DNA of 64,000 nt from Deltaproteobacteria bacterium. Its GTDB lineage: Bacteria; Desulfobacterota; Desulfomonilia; UBA1062. The stretch spans positions 160,718-224,717 of the forward strand of contig JAHDRW010000013.1 of the NCBI GenBank assembly GCA_018433085.1, given 5' to 3'. A model generated the notes under the pieces. The model was not told where the DNA came from and ran no database searches. It saw only the letters and a list, made by a program, of their open reading frames with translations. The position numbers and the translations under genes are program-made. Position 1 is the first letter of the stretch. Every line of letters begins with the position of its first letter. Of this stretch, positions 35,445 through 43,285 are shown in pieces.

Positions 35445-36352
35445 GCACAGACGTGTCGAGTCCTGACTCTCCACTTCAGGAACTCGTTGTCGTGAGCGGC
35501 AAAGGCGGTACGGGGAAGACCAGCCTCACCGCCTCTTTTGCCTCGCTCGCCCGCAATGCCGTCATTGCCGACTGCGACGTGGACGCCTCGGACCTGCACC
35601 TGATCCTCGGGCCTTATACTCTTGAACGACACGAGTTCATCAGCGGGTTTGAGGCCGTGATCCGGCCCGGTGACTGTACCGGGTGCGGCGTGTGCCGGGA
35701 GCTCTGCCGCTTCGATGCGATCACGTCAGGCGGCGGGAGCACGGGAAACCCGGTTTATCACATCGATCCGTTGGCATGCGAGGGGTGCGGGGTATGTGTG
35801 CGCTTCTGCCCGGATCACGCGATCGATCTCCAGGAAAGGGCCTGCGGACACTGGATGATCTCTGACACCCGCTTCGGCCCCATGGTGCATGCCCGGCTGG
35901 GAGTGGCGGCCGAGAACTCGGACAAGCTGGTTGCCTTGGTACGTAAGGAGGCTCAGCGCCTTGCCCGGGAGCAGGGCCGGAAGCTGATCGTCGTGGACGG
36001 TCCCCCGGGCATCGGTAGCCCGGCGATCGCTTCCCTGAGCGGCGCATCCCTTGCCCTGGTGGTAACCGAACCGACCGTGTCGGGAGAGCACGATCTCGAT
36101 CGGGTTCTCGCCCTGGCGAGATATTTCGCCGTGCCGGCGGCGGTCTGTGTGAACAAGTGGGACCTGAATCCGGAAATGACCAGGAAGATCGAAGACCGTT
36201 CGCATGCATCAGGCGCACGGATGGCGGGCCGCATCCGGTATGACCGGAATGTGACGCTGGCCCAGATACAGGAGTGCACGGTGGTCGATCTCGATACCGA
36301 GGCCGCCGGAGACATACGGGAAATATGGAAAAATCTTTTCTACAAGGAGTGA
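35441..36352 (+). CDS. MinD/ParA-type ATPase with inserted 2x[4Fe-4S] domain (type B)
   Basis: 303 residues. VVSGKGGTGKTSLTASF is the Walker A; the insert carries CTGCGVCRELCRFDAI and CEGCGVCVRFCPDHAI; then DTRFGPMVHARLG, VDGPPGIGSPAIASL and VTEPTVSGEHDLDRV. The pair with the type-A ATPase is the same as at 43286/44274. GTG start overlaps the fmdB-like stop (GTGA). The role is probably ATP-driven Fe-S or Mo-Fe-S cofactor delivery or positioning, by analogy with Mrp/NBP35. Confidence 0.9.
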   Translation: MSTDVSSPDSPLQELVVVSGKGGTGKTSLTASFASLARNAVIADCDVDASDLHLILGPYTLERHEFISGFEAVIRPGDCTGCGVCRELCRFDAITSGGGSTGNPVYHIDPLACEGCGVCVRFCPDHAIDLQERACGHWMISDTRFGPMVHARLGVAAENSDKLVALVRKEAQRLAREQGRKLIVVDGPPGIGSPAIASLSGASLALVVTEPTVSGEHDLDRVLALARYFAVPAAVCVNKWDLNPEMTRKIEDRSHASGARMAGRIRYDRNVTLAQIQECTVVDLDTEAAGDIREIWKNLFYKE

Positions 36353-36355
36353 CAT

Positions 36356-38059
36356 ATGGAGACGGTCAACAACGAGGAAACTCTGCCCCGATCTGCCGAT
36401 CACGGAGAACTACCGCGGAATAACGGCCCGCTGAAGGAATTTACCGGTAATGCGCGCATTACCGGCCCCTGCGGCGACACCATGGAATTCTGGGTGCTTG
36501 TGCGCGGCGACAGGGTGGAGCAGGCATCGTTCACCACAGACGGCTGCGGCCATTCCCTTGCATGCGGCAGCATGACAACCTGCCTGGCCAATGGGAAGAC
36601 CTTGGGCGAGGCACTGAAAATCAGCCAGCAGGACATCCTCGACGCACTGCAGGACCTGCCCGAGGAAGGCGAGCACTGCGCACTGCTTTCTGTCAACACC
36701 CTGCGTGCTTCTCTCAGAGACTCCATGGGACGGAGTCACGAGCCATACGCCGCCAAAGAGCAGGGAAAAAAGAGTGCGTGCGACTCCTGCGGCAAGGGCG
36801 GGTGCTCGGCCTCGTCGAGGCGCCCGGGTGAGAGCGACGAGGATTTCGAAAACCGGAGGAGACTTGCTGAGCGCCTCTGCCGCATCGATCACAAGATCGT
36901 GGTGATATCGGGCAAGGGGGGCGTCGGAAAGAGCACGGTGGCAGTGAATCTGGCCATGTCGCTCATGCTTTCGGGCAACAGAGTGGGACTGCTCGACGTG
37001 GATATCCACGGCCCGAGCGTGCCCACCATGCTGGGGCTCGAGGGGCACAACGTACGGGGCGAGAACGGAGAGCTCCTGCCCGTTGAAATGGAGAACCTGA
37101 AGGTCCTTTCCATCGGGTTCTTCCTTCGCAGCCAGGATGACGCCGTGATCTGGAGAGGCCCTATGAAGATGACCGCGATCCGGCAGTTTCTCACCGATTC
37201 GGCCTGGGGTGATCTCGACTACCTCATCATCGATTCGCCTCCCGGCACCGGCGACGAGCCGTTGTCGGTCTTTCAGCTGATGGGCGCCGTGGACGGAGCG
37301 CTGGTGGTCACCACTCCGCAGCGAGTGGCCGCCGTAGATGTCCGCAAATCCATCAGCTTCTGCCACCAGCTCAAGGTTCCCGTGCTGGGGGTGATAGAGA
37401 ACATGAGCGGCTTCGTATGCCCCAAATGCGGCGAGGTAACCCCTATCTTCCGCCAGGGAGGCGGCGAGAAGACCGCCCATGACATGGGCGTGCCCTATCT
37501 GGGCTCCATCCCCATGGATCCGCTCATCGCAGAGTCGTGTGACAGTGGCCGTGCATTCATCCGGCACTATGCAACCAGCCCGACGGCCTCGATCATGCGG
37601 GAAATCATAGCGTCCGTCGAAACCGGCCGGAAACCGGCCGATGATACCCCCTATGACATCCGTGAGACCGCGTCATCGGGTACTGATGAAGAGAATCAAA
37701 ACCAAAAGGAGGATGCATCGATGCGAATAGCCATTCCATTGGCCAACGGGAGGCTGTGTCTTCATTTCGGACACTGTGAGCGCTTCGCTCTGGTGGATGT
37801 GGACACCGGTACAAAGAAGATCACGAACAGAGAGGACCTGACGCCTCCCCAGCACGAGCCCGGAGTGCTGCCGCGCTGGCTTGCCGAGAAGGGCGCAAAC
37901 ATCATTATCGCTGGCGGCATGGGGCAACGCGCCCAGAGTCTGTTCACGGAAAATGGTATCCGTGTACTGGTTGGCGCCCCGTCAAGTACGCCCGAGGAAC
38001 TGGCCGAGAGCTTCCTCTCCGGCACCATCGAGCTGGGTGAGAATACCTGCGATCACTAA
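36356..38059 (+). CDS. IscU-like / Mrp (NBP35) ATPase / DINMOC triple-domain fusion
   Basis: 567 residues in three parts. Residues ~25-125 resemble IscU/NifU-N, with all three scaffold cysteines (C39 in CGD, C64 in GCGHS, C108 in EHC). A Cys-rich linker (CDSCGKGGC, 143-151) leads to an Mrp/ApbC ATPase: SGKGGVGKST at ~186, DSPPGTGDEPL, and the CPKC metal-bridge motif. Residues 456-567 are a DINMOC domain (MRIAIPLANGRLCLHFGHCE). Desulfovibrio MrpORP is an Mrp-DINMOC fusion; the extra IscU-like scaffold would put assembly, transfer and acceptor in one chain. An internal start at 37721 could release the last domain alone. Confidence 0.9.
   Translation: METVNNEETLPRSADHGELPRNNGPLKEFTGNARITGPCGDTMEFWVLVRGDRVEQASFTTDGCGHSLACGSMTTCLANGKTLGEALKISQQDILDALQDLPEEGEHCALLSVNTLRASLRDSMGRSHEPYAAKEQGKKSACDSCGKGGCSASSRRPGESDEDFENRRRLAERLCRIDHKIVVISGKGGVGKSTVAVNLAMSLMLSGNRVGLLDVDIHGPSVPTMLGLEGHNVRGENGELLPVEMENLKVLSIGFFLRSQDDAVIWRGPMKMTAIRQFLTDSAWGDLDYLIIDSPPGTGDEPLSVFQLMGAVDGALVVTTPQRVAAVDVRKSISFCHQLKVPVLGVIENMSGFVCPKCGEVTPIFRQGGGEKTAHDMGVPYLGSIPMDPLIAESCDSGRAFIRHYATSPTASIMREIIASVETGRKPADDTPYDIRETASSGTDEENQNQKEDASMRIAIPLANGRLCLHFGHCERFALVDVDTGTKKITNREDLTPPQHEPGVLPRWLAEKGANIIIAGGMGQRAQSLFTENGIRVLVGAPSSTPEELAESFLSGTIELGENTCDH
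37704..37723 (+). promoter_or_regulatory. internal ribosome-binding site and start inside the triple fusion
   Basis: AAAAGGAGG (about 37704-37713) is followed after a short spacer by an in-frame ATG at 37721, exactly where the DINMOC domain begins. A separate 112-residue DINMOC protein (37721-38059) could thus be made from the same message. Confidence 0.6.
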
Positions 38060-38476
38060 AGAGACCGCGCCATGTCTTTTTTAAAGCGCGCCGGGCCGAA
38101 GCGGCCGGGGGATGGACGGGATCCATCGACGGGGAAATGAGCATCGCCATGGCATTCCCCTGGAGCGATGAAGATCGTGCGTCTCTTCGTGCCGGCCGGC
38201 ATGAGCCTCTCCGCCCCGGTGCGGAGTACGGAAGAATCCAGGATCAGATGTTATTTTTGGGGCGCCGGCCTTATTCATCGGAGACGACGCCTTCCGGGAT
38301 CGGCCCGGAGGGCTTCGTCTCCACCCTTCATGAGTGTGTGGGATGTCTTCCGCGGGTCGAAGAGAGTGGATAAGCGGTTGAGTTCCCGGTGTCTTTTGCA
38401 TAAGATCCGGGGACACCCTGTTTCCAGCACTATTTCACCTGCACATGTGCGCGGGTGCATATGAAAGGAGAACGTC
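38060..38476 (+). other. gap between block-1 fusion gene and DUF1847 gene
   Basis: About 415 bases, G+C-rich. I see no convincing gene. Short frames beginning at 38137 and 38168 have no clear family; the second opens MKIVRLFVPAGMSLSAPV, faintly like a DINMOC start, and might be a decayed copy. No GG-N10-GC element was found in front of the DUF1847 gene. Confidence 0.35.
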
Positions 38477-39220
38477 ATGGCAAAAGAAAAGGGAGACATC
38501 AGGAGTTCCTGCGCCCGGTGCCCCGGAACGGTCTGCTACCCGCTTATACCCACGGGTGCGCCCATGCCGCCCATCGAGGAGGCACCCGCCTTCTGCCCGA
38601 TGCGCCGCTTCCCGGAAGCGGTAGAAAGGGCATTCGAGGCGTATGAAAATCCCGGTGTCCGGGAATTCGCCCGCCTGGCATCCCTGCAGGAGGCCCAGTG
38701 CTATGAGATCGACGCATCAGGGATCCGGACCAGAATCCCGCGGATCGAGGAAACCATTGAATTCGCACACAAGTGCGGGTACACACGGATCGGAATCGCC
38801 TTCTGCGTAGGGCTGAAGGAGGAAGCACGCATGGTTGCCTCGATTTTCGAAAACAAGGGGTTCGAGGTCGTATCCGTGAATTGCAAGGTGGGCCGCGTTC
38901 CCAAGGAGGACATCGGCCTGCAGGGCAACGAGAAGATCATGGGTCCCGATCTCATGGAGCCTATGTGTAACCCGATCGCACAGGCGGAGATCATGGAGGC
39001 CGAGGAGGTCGACCTCGCGGTCTTGCTCGGACTCTGCGTCGGGCATGATACGCTCTTTTTCCGGTCATGCCGGGTGCCGTGCACCGTGCTTGCCGTCAAG
39101 GACCGTGTGCTGGGGCACAACCCGCTTGCCGCCTTGTATCTCTCCAAGAGTCCCTATTACGGCAGGCTGAGCGTCCCCGGTCAGACCGATGCAGAGGTCC
39201 CGAAGATCAGACTTGATTGA
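38477..39220 (+). CDS. DUF1847 metal-binding-like protein
   Basis: 247 residues. Cysteines at the N-terminus (SCARCPGTVC, then FCPMRR) and more in the body (GIAFCVGLKEEAR, LGLCVGHDTLFFRSCRVPC), the pattern of DUF1847 proteins, which are thought to bind metal or Fe-S but have no known function. GAAAGGAGAACGTC precedes the ATG. It follows block 1 in the same direction after a 417-base gap, so it may be a separate unit. Confidence 0.8.
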   Translation: MAKEKGDIRSSCARCPGTVCYPLIPTGAPMPPIEEAPAFCPMRRFPEAVERAFEAYENPGVREFARLASLQEAQCYEIDASGIRTRIPRIEETIEFAHKCGYTRIGIAFCVGLKEEARMVASIFENKGFEVVSVNCKVGRVPKEDIGLQGNEKIMGPDLMEPMCNPIAQAEIMEAEEVDLAVLLGLCVGHDTLFFRSCRVPCTVLAVKDRVLGHNPLAALYLSKSPYYGRLSVPGQTDAEVPKIRLD

Positions 39221-39346
39221 GAGAGGGTTTCCGGTATGTCTCCCCTGATATGAGGCGGGCGCACTTCCCCTGATCAGGACCATTGGCGCAAGATGATCAA
39301 GCCGGCGGGAGATCGCCGGCCTGTGGGTTGTACTGGAGAAGAGACC

Positions 39347-39628
39347 CTATGAACCCCTGTCTGCTCCGGTGCGGAGATTCTCCAGGTAATCGATGCGACG
39401 ACTGATGAGATGCAGTGTTTTCTCCATGCATGCAGCCAGTACCTTCAGGCGTGAGAGCTCCCGTTGCCTCGGGGAAAACGACCCCGTTGTCACAGCTGTT
39501 CCCTGCATCCCGGCAAACCCGGTCACGGTCTCCTGCGGCGCTTGAGGAACCTTCAACATACAATACCCCTGTGCACTTCCGGTCATGGGTCCTTCGCCCC
39601 TGGGCCCTGTTCCATCAAATCGCGGCAT
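39347..39628 (-). CDS. DUF5320 family protein (MPRFDGTGPRGEGPMTG type)
   Basis: 93 residues from the ATG at 39628. The opening MPRFDGTGPRGEGPMTGSAQ followed by GYC is the DUF5320 signature; a coiled C-terminal part (RELSRLKVLAACMEKTLHLI) follows. These small proteins are found next to DINMOC/MinD-type genes in anaerobes but have no assigned function. It has its own sigma-54 promoter at 39733-39748 and lies downstream of the second activator gene. Confidence 0.82.
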   Translation of the reverse strand: MPRFDGTGPRGEGPMTGSAQGYCMLKVPQAPQETVTGFAGMQGTAVTTGSFSPRQRELSRLKVLAACMEKTLHLISRRIDYLENLRTGADRGS

Positions 39629-39732
39629 GTCTTTTCCCCTTTCTTTCCAGGCGGCAGAGGCCGGCTCCGGCATCCAGTGTCCCGATCTTTCTCGTCACCG
39701 TCAAGGCCCTCTGCAGACCTGTTCAGACTTAA

Positions 39733-39748
39733 AGCACAGACTGTGCCA
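39733..39748 (-). promoter_or_regulatory. sigma-54 promoter of the DUF5320 gene
   Basis: On the minus strand TGGCACAGTCTGTGCT: GG (39747-39746), ten bases, GC (39735-39734). The -24 half is consensus and the -12 half GTGCT is the same as in the block-1 promoter. Start expected near 39722, about 95 bases before the ATG at 39628. Confidence 0.72.
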
Positions 39749-39877
39749 TCTCATCGAGAGACTGTTTCTGAACAGGCCATGGGAAGGCGCTGTATTCCGT
39801 TGCCTGAGATCGATTTCACCCCGAGGATCACTCCGGATCACAAGGGGAGACTGCCGGAGATTTTGCAGAATGCAAGG

Positions 39878-41239
39878 TTACGTACGGCGTGCCCGTCCGT
39901 CGGTTTCAGGCACTTCGATCCGGAGCGCCTTGATCTTCCGGTACAGCGTGCTGGTGTTGATTCCCAGATCCTGTGCGGCTTTCTTGCGATTTCCGTGATA
40001 ACGTCGCAGGGTCTCGACGATGAGGTTCTTTTCCATGGCCTGAATGCTCAACGGACCGAGGGTGTCATCACGGGACGATGCCGTCGGCCGCAGTTCCGGC
40101 GGAAGGTGGTGCATCTCGATGATACCGCCCCTGCACAGGACGAACGCCTGCTCGATGATATTCTCCAACTCACGGACATTGCCGGGAAAATCGTATTCCA
40201 TCAGGCGCGACATGACCTCGGGCGAAAGCCCGGTGATGTCTTTGCCCTGCAAGCGGTTGAACTTCGCCACGCAGTGGTCCGCCAGAAGGGGTATGTCCTC
40301 GCGGCGCTGCTTCAGGCCGGGAAGATCGAGAAAAACGACACGGATTCGGTAGTACAGGTCTTCCCGGAATCGGCCGTCGCGGACAAGCCCTGCGAGATCG
40401 CGGTTCGTCGCGGCCACGACGCGCACATCCACGGGCACGGGCTCGACCGATCCCAGGGGTTCCACGACCCGCTCCTGAAGTACCCTGAGAAGCCGCACCT
40501 GAAGAGCGGGAGATATATCGCCGATCTCATCGAGGAAAATCGTGCCCCCGTGAGCGAGCACGAACCGGCCCGGATGGTCGCGTCTGGCATCCGTGAAGGC
40601 GCCTGCCTTGTAGCCGAAAAGCTCACTTTCCAGCAGCGCATCCGGCAGGGCTGCACAGTTCACCGCAACGAAGCGTTTCCTCCTGCGTGCAGACAGGTTG
40701 TGAATCGCGCGGGCGAAGAGCTCCTTTCCCGTACCGCTGGGTCCCTGGATCAGTACCGTGCTGCTGCTCTCGGCGATCCGGGGGAGGATCTCGAAGAGAT
40801 TCATCATGGCCTGGCTGCGTCCTACGATGTCCTCGAATGTATAGCGGGCCTTGAGCTCTTTTCGGAGCTGCTCCACCTGGCTCAGGTCCTGGAAGGTCTC
40901 CACCCCGCCGATGACACGACCATGACCGTCCTTGATAATCGCGGCCGAGATACGGATGGGCACACGCATGCCCTGGTTGGTGACTATGTGTGCAGTGGCG
41001 TTCACGACCGGTTTTCCGCTCTCCAGGGTGCGTTTCAATGCGCACTCGTTCTCGCAGATGCTTGCATGGAACACGTCACTGCATGCCTGGCCTACGGCGT
41101 CATTGCGCGAGATCCCGGTAATGCGTTCGGCGGCGCGATTGAACGAGGTGATCCTCCATCCACGGTCTATGGTGAAAACACCCTCGTTGATTGACTCCAG
41201 GATAACATCCTGACGGCTCTTCTCGAATTTTTCACTCAT
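39878..41239 (-). CDS. sigma-54-type activator (PAS-AAA+-Fis) with GAFTDA instead of GAFTGA
   Basis: About 453 residues, the paralogue of the activator at 30581. PAS domain (EGVFTIDRGWRITSFNRAAE), Walker A (GPSGTGKE), Walker B (GGTIFLDEI), and a Fis-type helix-turn-helix (NRKKAAQDLGINTSTLYRKI). The sigma-54 contact loop reads GAFTDA (codons at 40586-40603), so the second glycine is aspartate. I start at ATG 41239 (MSEKFEKS), after AAGGTGG; an ATG at 41263 lacks such a site. Divergent from the block-2 operon across a short promoter region. Confidence 0.9.
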   Translation of the reverse strand: MSEKFEKSRQDVILESINEGVFTIDRGWRITSFNRAAERITGISRNDAVGQACSDVFHASICENECALKRTLESGKPVVNATAHIVTNQGMRVPIRISAAIIKDGHGRVIGGVETFQDLSQVEQLRKELKARYTFEDIVGRSQAMMNLFEILPRIAESSSTVLIQGPSGTGKELFARAIHNLSARRRKRFVAVNCAALPDALLESELFGYKAGAFTDARRDHPGRFVLAHGGTIFLDEIGDISPALQVRLLRVLQERVVEPLGSVEPVPVDVRVVAATNRDLAGLVRDGRFREDLYYRIRVVFLDLPGLKQRREDIPLLADHCVAKFNRLQGKDITGLSPEVMSRLMEYDFPGNVRELENIIEQAFVLCRGGIIEMHHLPPELRPTASSRDDTLGPLSIQAMEKNLIVETLRRYHGNRKKAAQDLGINTSTLYRKIKALRIEVPETDGRARRT

Positions 41240-41264
41240 CTCAGCCACCTTATGTAAGAGCATT

Positions 41265-41302
41265 TTGCAATATCATATATGCCTATCAATTGCATATTGC
41301 AA
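41265..41302. promoter_or_regulatory. TTGCAATAT inverted repeat, likely enhancer-binding site
   Basis: TTGCAATAT at 41265-41273 and ATATTGCAA at 41294-41302 form perfect 9-base arms spaced by 20 bases. A third half-like TTGCAATA lies near 41369. The repeat is about 80-115 bases upstream of the sigma-54 promoter at 41379, between it and the activator gene, as expected for an upstream activating site. Confidence 0.6.
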
Positions 41303-41378
41303 CATTATATTCGTCCATTTCCTTGAAGACATACATGGAGTACCTGAATATACAATAAATAAAGTGTCTTGCAATAAA

Positions 41379-41395
41379 TGGTATCACCTTTGCTT
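41379..41395 (+). promoter_or_regulatory. sigma-54 promoter of ORP-like block 2
   Basis: TGGTATCACCTTTGCTT: GG at 41380-41381, ten bases, GC at 41392-41393. The -12 half (TTTGCT) is strong; the -24 half is TGGTATC instead of TGGCACG. Transcription would begin near 41405, only a few bases before the ATG at 41409. Confidence 0.7.
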
Positions 41396-41408
41396 AAGAT
41401 TCCGTGTC

Positions 41409-41789
41409 ATGAGGATTGCGATTGCCCACTGCCGAGGCAGGTTGTCGCCGGTATTCGATTTTTCGAACAGCCTCTGTCTGATCGATATCGATGGCGGGCG
41501 TGAAACCAGCCGGGAACTGAGAGCCCTGATCAGCCGGGAACCGTTCCGCCGTGCGGGAGAAGTTTTTGCCCTCGGTGTGGATACACTCATCTGCGGGGCG
41601 CTCTCCCGGCAGATGGAAACGGCTCTGAGAGCAGCAGGGGTCCGCACAGTAGGGTTCATTTGCGGCGATCTGGACGATGTTATCGCAGCATTCCTGCAGG
41701 GGAACCTGGAAGACGGCCGTCTCCTGATGCCTGGATGTGCTGCGGGAAAGACAAGGCGCCGTCGCCGGAACCGCCGGGGGCGGGACTAA
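41409..41789 (+). CDS. DINMOC/NifX-type protein ending in MPGC and an Arg-rich tail
   Basis: 126 residues. Starts MRIAIAHCRGRLSPVFDFSN; LGVDTLICGALSRQ and VGFICGDLDDVIAAFLQGN match the protein at 32209-32820 position by position, including LLMPGCAAGK. Here the chain ends after the motif in KTRRRRRNRRGRD, without the zinc ribbon. The upstream frame (to 41265) runs through the promoter and is not coding. First gene of block 2; the message would be nearly leaderless from the predicted start. Confidence 0.8.
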   Translation: MRIAIAHCRGRLSPVFDFSNSLCLIDIDGGRETSRELRALISREPFRRAGEVFALGVDTLICGALSRQMETALRAAGVRTVGFICGDLDDVIAAFLQGNLEDGRLLMPGCAAGKTRRRRRNRRGRD

Positions 41790-41843
41790 TGCAAAGGCAA
41801 AAAACAAAGGGAGCGCATGCCCCCTTAGAAAGGAGAATGTATC

Positions 41844-42239
41844 ATGCCAGGAGGAGATAGGACAGGACCATTCGGAATGGGCCCTATGACGGGACGGGCT
41901 GCAGGTTTTTGTGCAGGCTATAACGTACCGGGGTACACGAATCCGGTTTATCCGGGCGGTTTCAGAAGCTGGGGCCGCGGACGGGGCGGCGGCTTCGGCG
42001 GAGGCGGTCGCGGATGGCGCAACCGGTTCTATGCAACCGGTCTGACAGGCTGGCAGCGTTCAGCCGCCGGCTGGCCGGCTTGGGGCGCGGTTCCCTATCC
42101 ATACCCGGCTGCCGGGGCTCCGATGACCGGTGAGAGTGAGCTGGATGCGCTGAAAAATCAGGCAACGTACTTCGAGGACGCCCTGAAGGGAATACGGCAA
42201 CAGATCGAAGAGCTCCAGTCCCGGACGAAAGAGGACTGA
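41844..42239 (+). CDS. DUF5320 family protein, Gly/Arg-rich
   Basis: 131 residues opening MPGGDRTGPFGMGPMTGRAA, the DUF5320 signature, followed by a Gly/Arg/aromatic-rich middle and a C-terminal coiled coil (ELDALKNQATYFEDALKGIR). AGAAAGGAG precedes the ATG. Located between two DINMOC genes; a second DUF5320 gene (39347-39628) lies on the other side of the activator. Confidence 0.85.
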   Translation: MPGGDRTGPFGMGPMTGRAAGFCAGYNVPGYTNPVYPGGFRSWGRGRGGGFGGGGRGWRNRFYATGLTGWQRSAAGWPAWGAVPYPYPAAGAPMTGESELDALKNQATYFEDALKGIRQQIEELQSRTKED

Positions 42240-42405
42240 CAAAAATACCGGACTTGTGGGGGGCAACACGGGAATCCCGGTCGTGCACGGGGAAAGGCTG
42301 AACAAGCCTTTTATAAGGAAGCGCCGGCATCAAGCGCTTACGCCCTGGACGACAGGGTATGTTTCCGGCTCATGCCCTCCCTTGGCCGGTCAAAGGGGAA
42401 ATTGT

Positions 42406-42987
42406 ATGAGAATTGCAGTAAGTTCATCGGGAAATAATCTGGAATCGCCGGTTGATCCCCGTTTTGGAAGGTGCAGGTATTTTCTGATCGTCGATACCGG
42501 CACCCTTGAGTTCGAAGCGATCGAAAATCCGAACATCTCGCGCGGCGGCGGCGCAGGGATCCAGTCTGCCCAGTTCATGGCGGAAAAGGGCGTACAATAC
42601 CTTCTCACCGGCAACTGTGGCCCCAATGCCTTTCAGACACTCTCCGCCGCAGGTATCGGTATCATCACCGGGTGCTCAGGCATGGTGAGCGAGCTGGTGG
42701 AACAGTTCAATACCGGAAGGTTCCAGACGAGTCCGAGCGCCAATGTCTCCGACCACTACGGCATGGGTGCCGGTACGACTGATACCCCCATGGGCCCCGG
42801 TATGGGCATGGGCGGAGGTCGTGGCATGGGCGGCGGTCGCGGTATGGGCGGCGGCAGAGGTGGAGGACGCGGTATGGGTATGGGAGGAGGATCGGGTCGC
42901 GGTATGGGGAGTGGTTTCGGAGGAAATCCACCGATACAGTCGGGAAACCGGCCTTTTCCGAAGATACCAGGCAACGGAAATAAATGA
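42406..42987 (+). CDS. DINMOC/NifX protein with Gly/Met/Arg repeat tail
   Basis: 193 residues. Residues 1-~120 are a DINMOC domain (MRIAVSSSGNNLESPVDPRF, GGGAGIQSAQFMAEKG, TGNCGPNAFQTLSAAGIGI). The remaining ~70 residues are low-complexity GMGGGRGMGGG-type repeats ending NRPFPKIPG. Similar repeats open the ferredoxin at 3753-4127. GAAAGGGGAAATTGT precedes the ATG at 42406; sequence upstream in the same frame is not supported. The tail could be a scaffold for self-assembly or metal (Met) binding; no precedent is claimed. Confidence 0.87.
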   Translation: MRIAVSSSGNNLESPVDPRFGRCRYFLIVDTGTLEFEAIENPNISRGGGAGIQSAQFMAEKGVQYLLTGNCGPNAFQTLSAAGIGIITGCSGMVSELVEQFNTGRFQTSPSANVSDHYGMGAGTTDTPMGPGMGMGGGRGMGGGRGMGGGRGGGRGMGMGGGSGRGMGSGFGGNPPIQSGNRPFPKIPGNGNK

Positions 42988-43090
42988 TAGCATGAGGGAC
43001 CGGCGTTCTTGATAATTGCTCCAAGCCCGTATTTCACGGATCATGGCGATATCCACGAGAGACGGTCCGGAAACATAAAAGAGGACATGT

Positions 43091-43264
43091 ATGACTGCAA
43101 AAATTGACAAGGAGAGGTGTTCAGGGTGCAGTGCGTGCATCGATATATGCCCCATGGACGCCATCAGCCTGCTTGACGGGTTTGCACAGGTCAATGAAGA
43201 GGAATGCGTCGGCTGCGGGGTCTGTGTGGACGAGTGCCCAACAGGCGCCATACGGATCGATTGA
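43091..43264 (+). CDS. small 2x[4Fe-4S] ferredoxin
   Basis: 57 residues, complete: MTAKIDKERCSGCSACIDIC and, after a short link, CVGCGVCVDECPTGAIRID. Both CxxCxxCxxxCP motifs are intact. It lies between the tailed DINMOC gene and the type-A ATPase gene of block 2, 21 bases before the latter, and probably supplies electrons to the same complex. Confidence 0.88.
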   Translation: MTAKIDKERCSGCSACIDICPMDAISLLDGFAQVNEEECVGCGVCVDECPTGAIRID

Positions 43265-43285
43265 TTTCTTAAATAAGGAACAGAC

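Noticed and set aside
38137..38373. 78-codon frame in the gap after the fusion gene
   Set aside because: No family, composition like out-of-frame DNA, overlapping alternatives.
39464..41194. 576-codon open frame on the plus strand
   Set aside because: Antisense to the PAS-AAA+-Fis activator with intact motifs.
41265..41408. Upstream extension of the block-2 first gene
   Set aside because: Runs through the enhancer repeat and promoter; homology with DINMOC begins at 41409.
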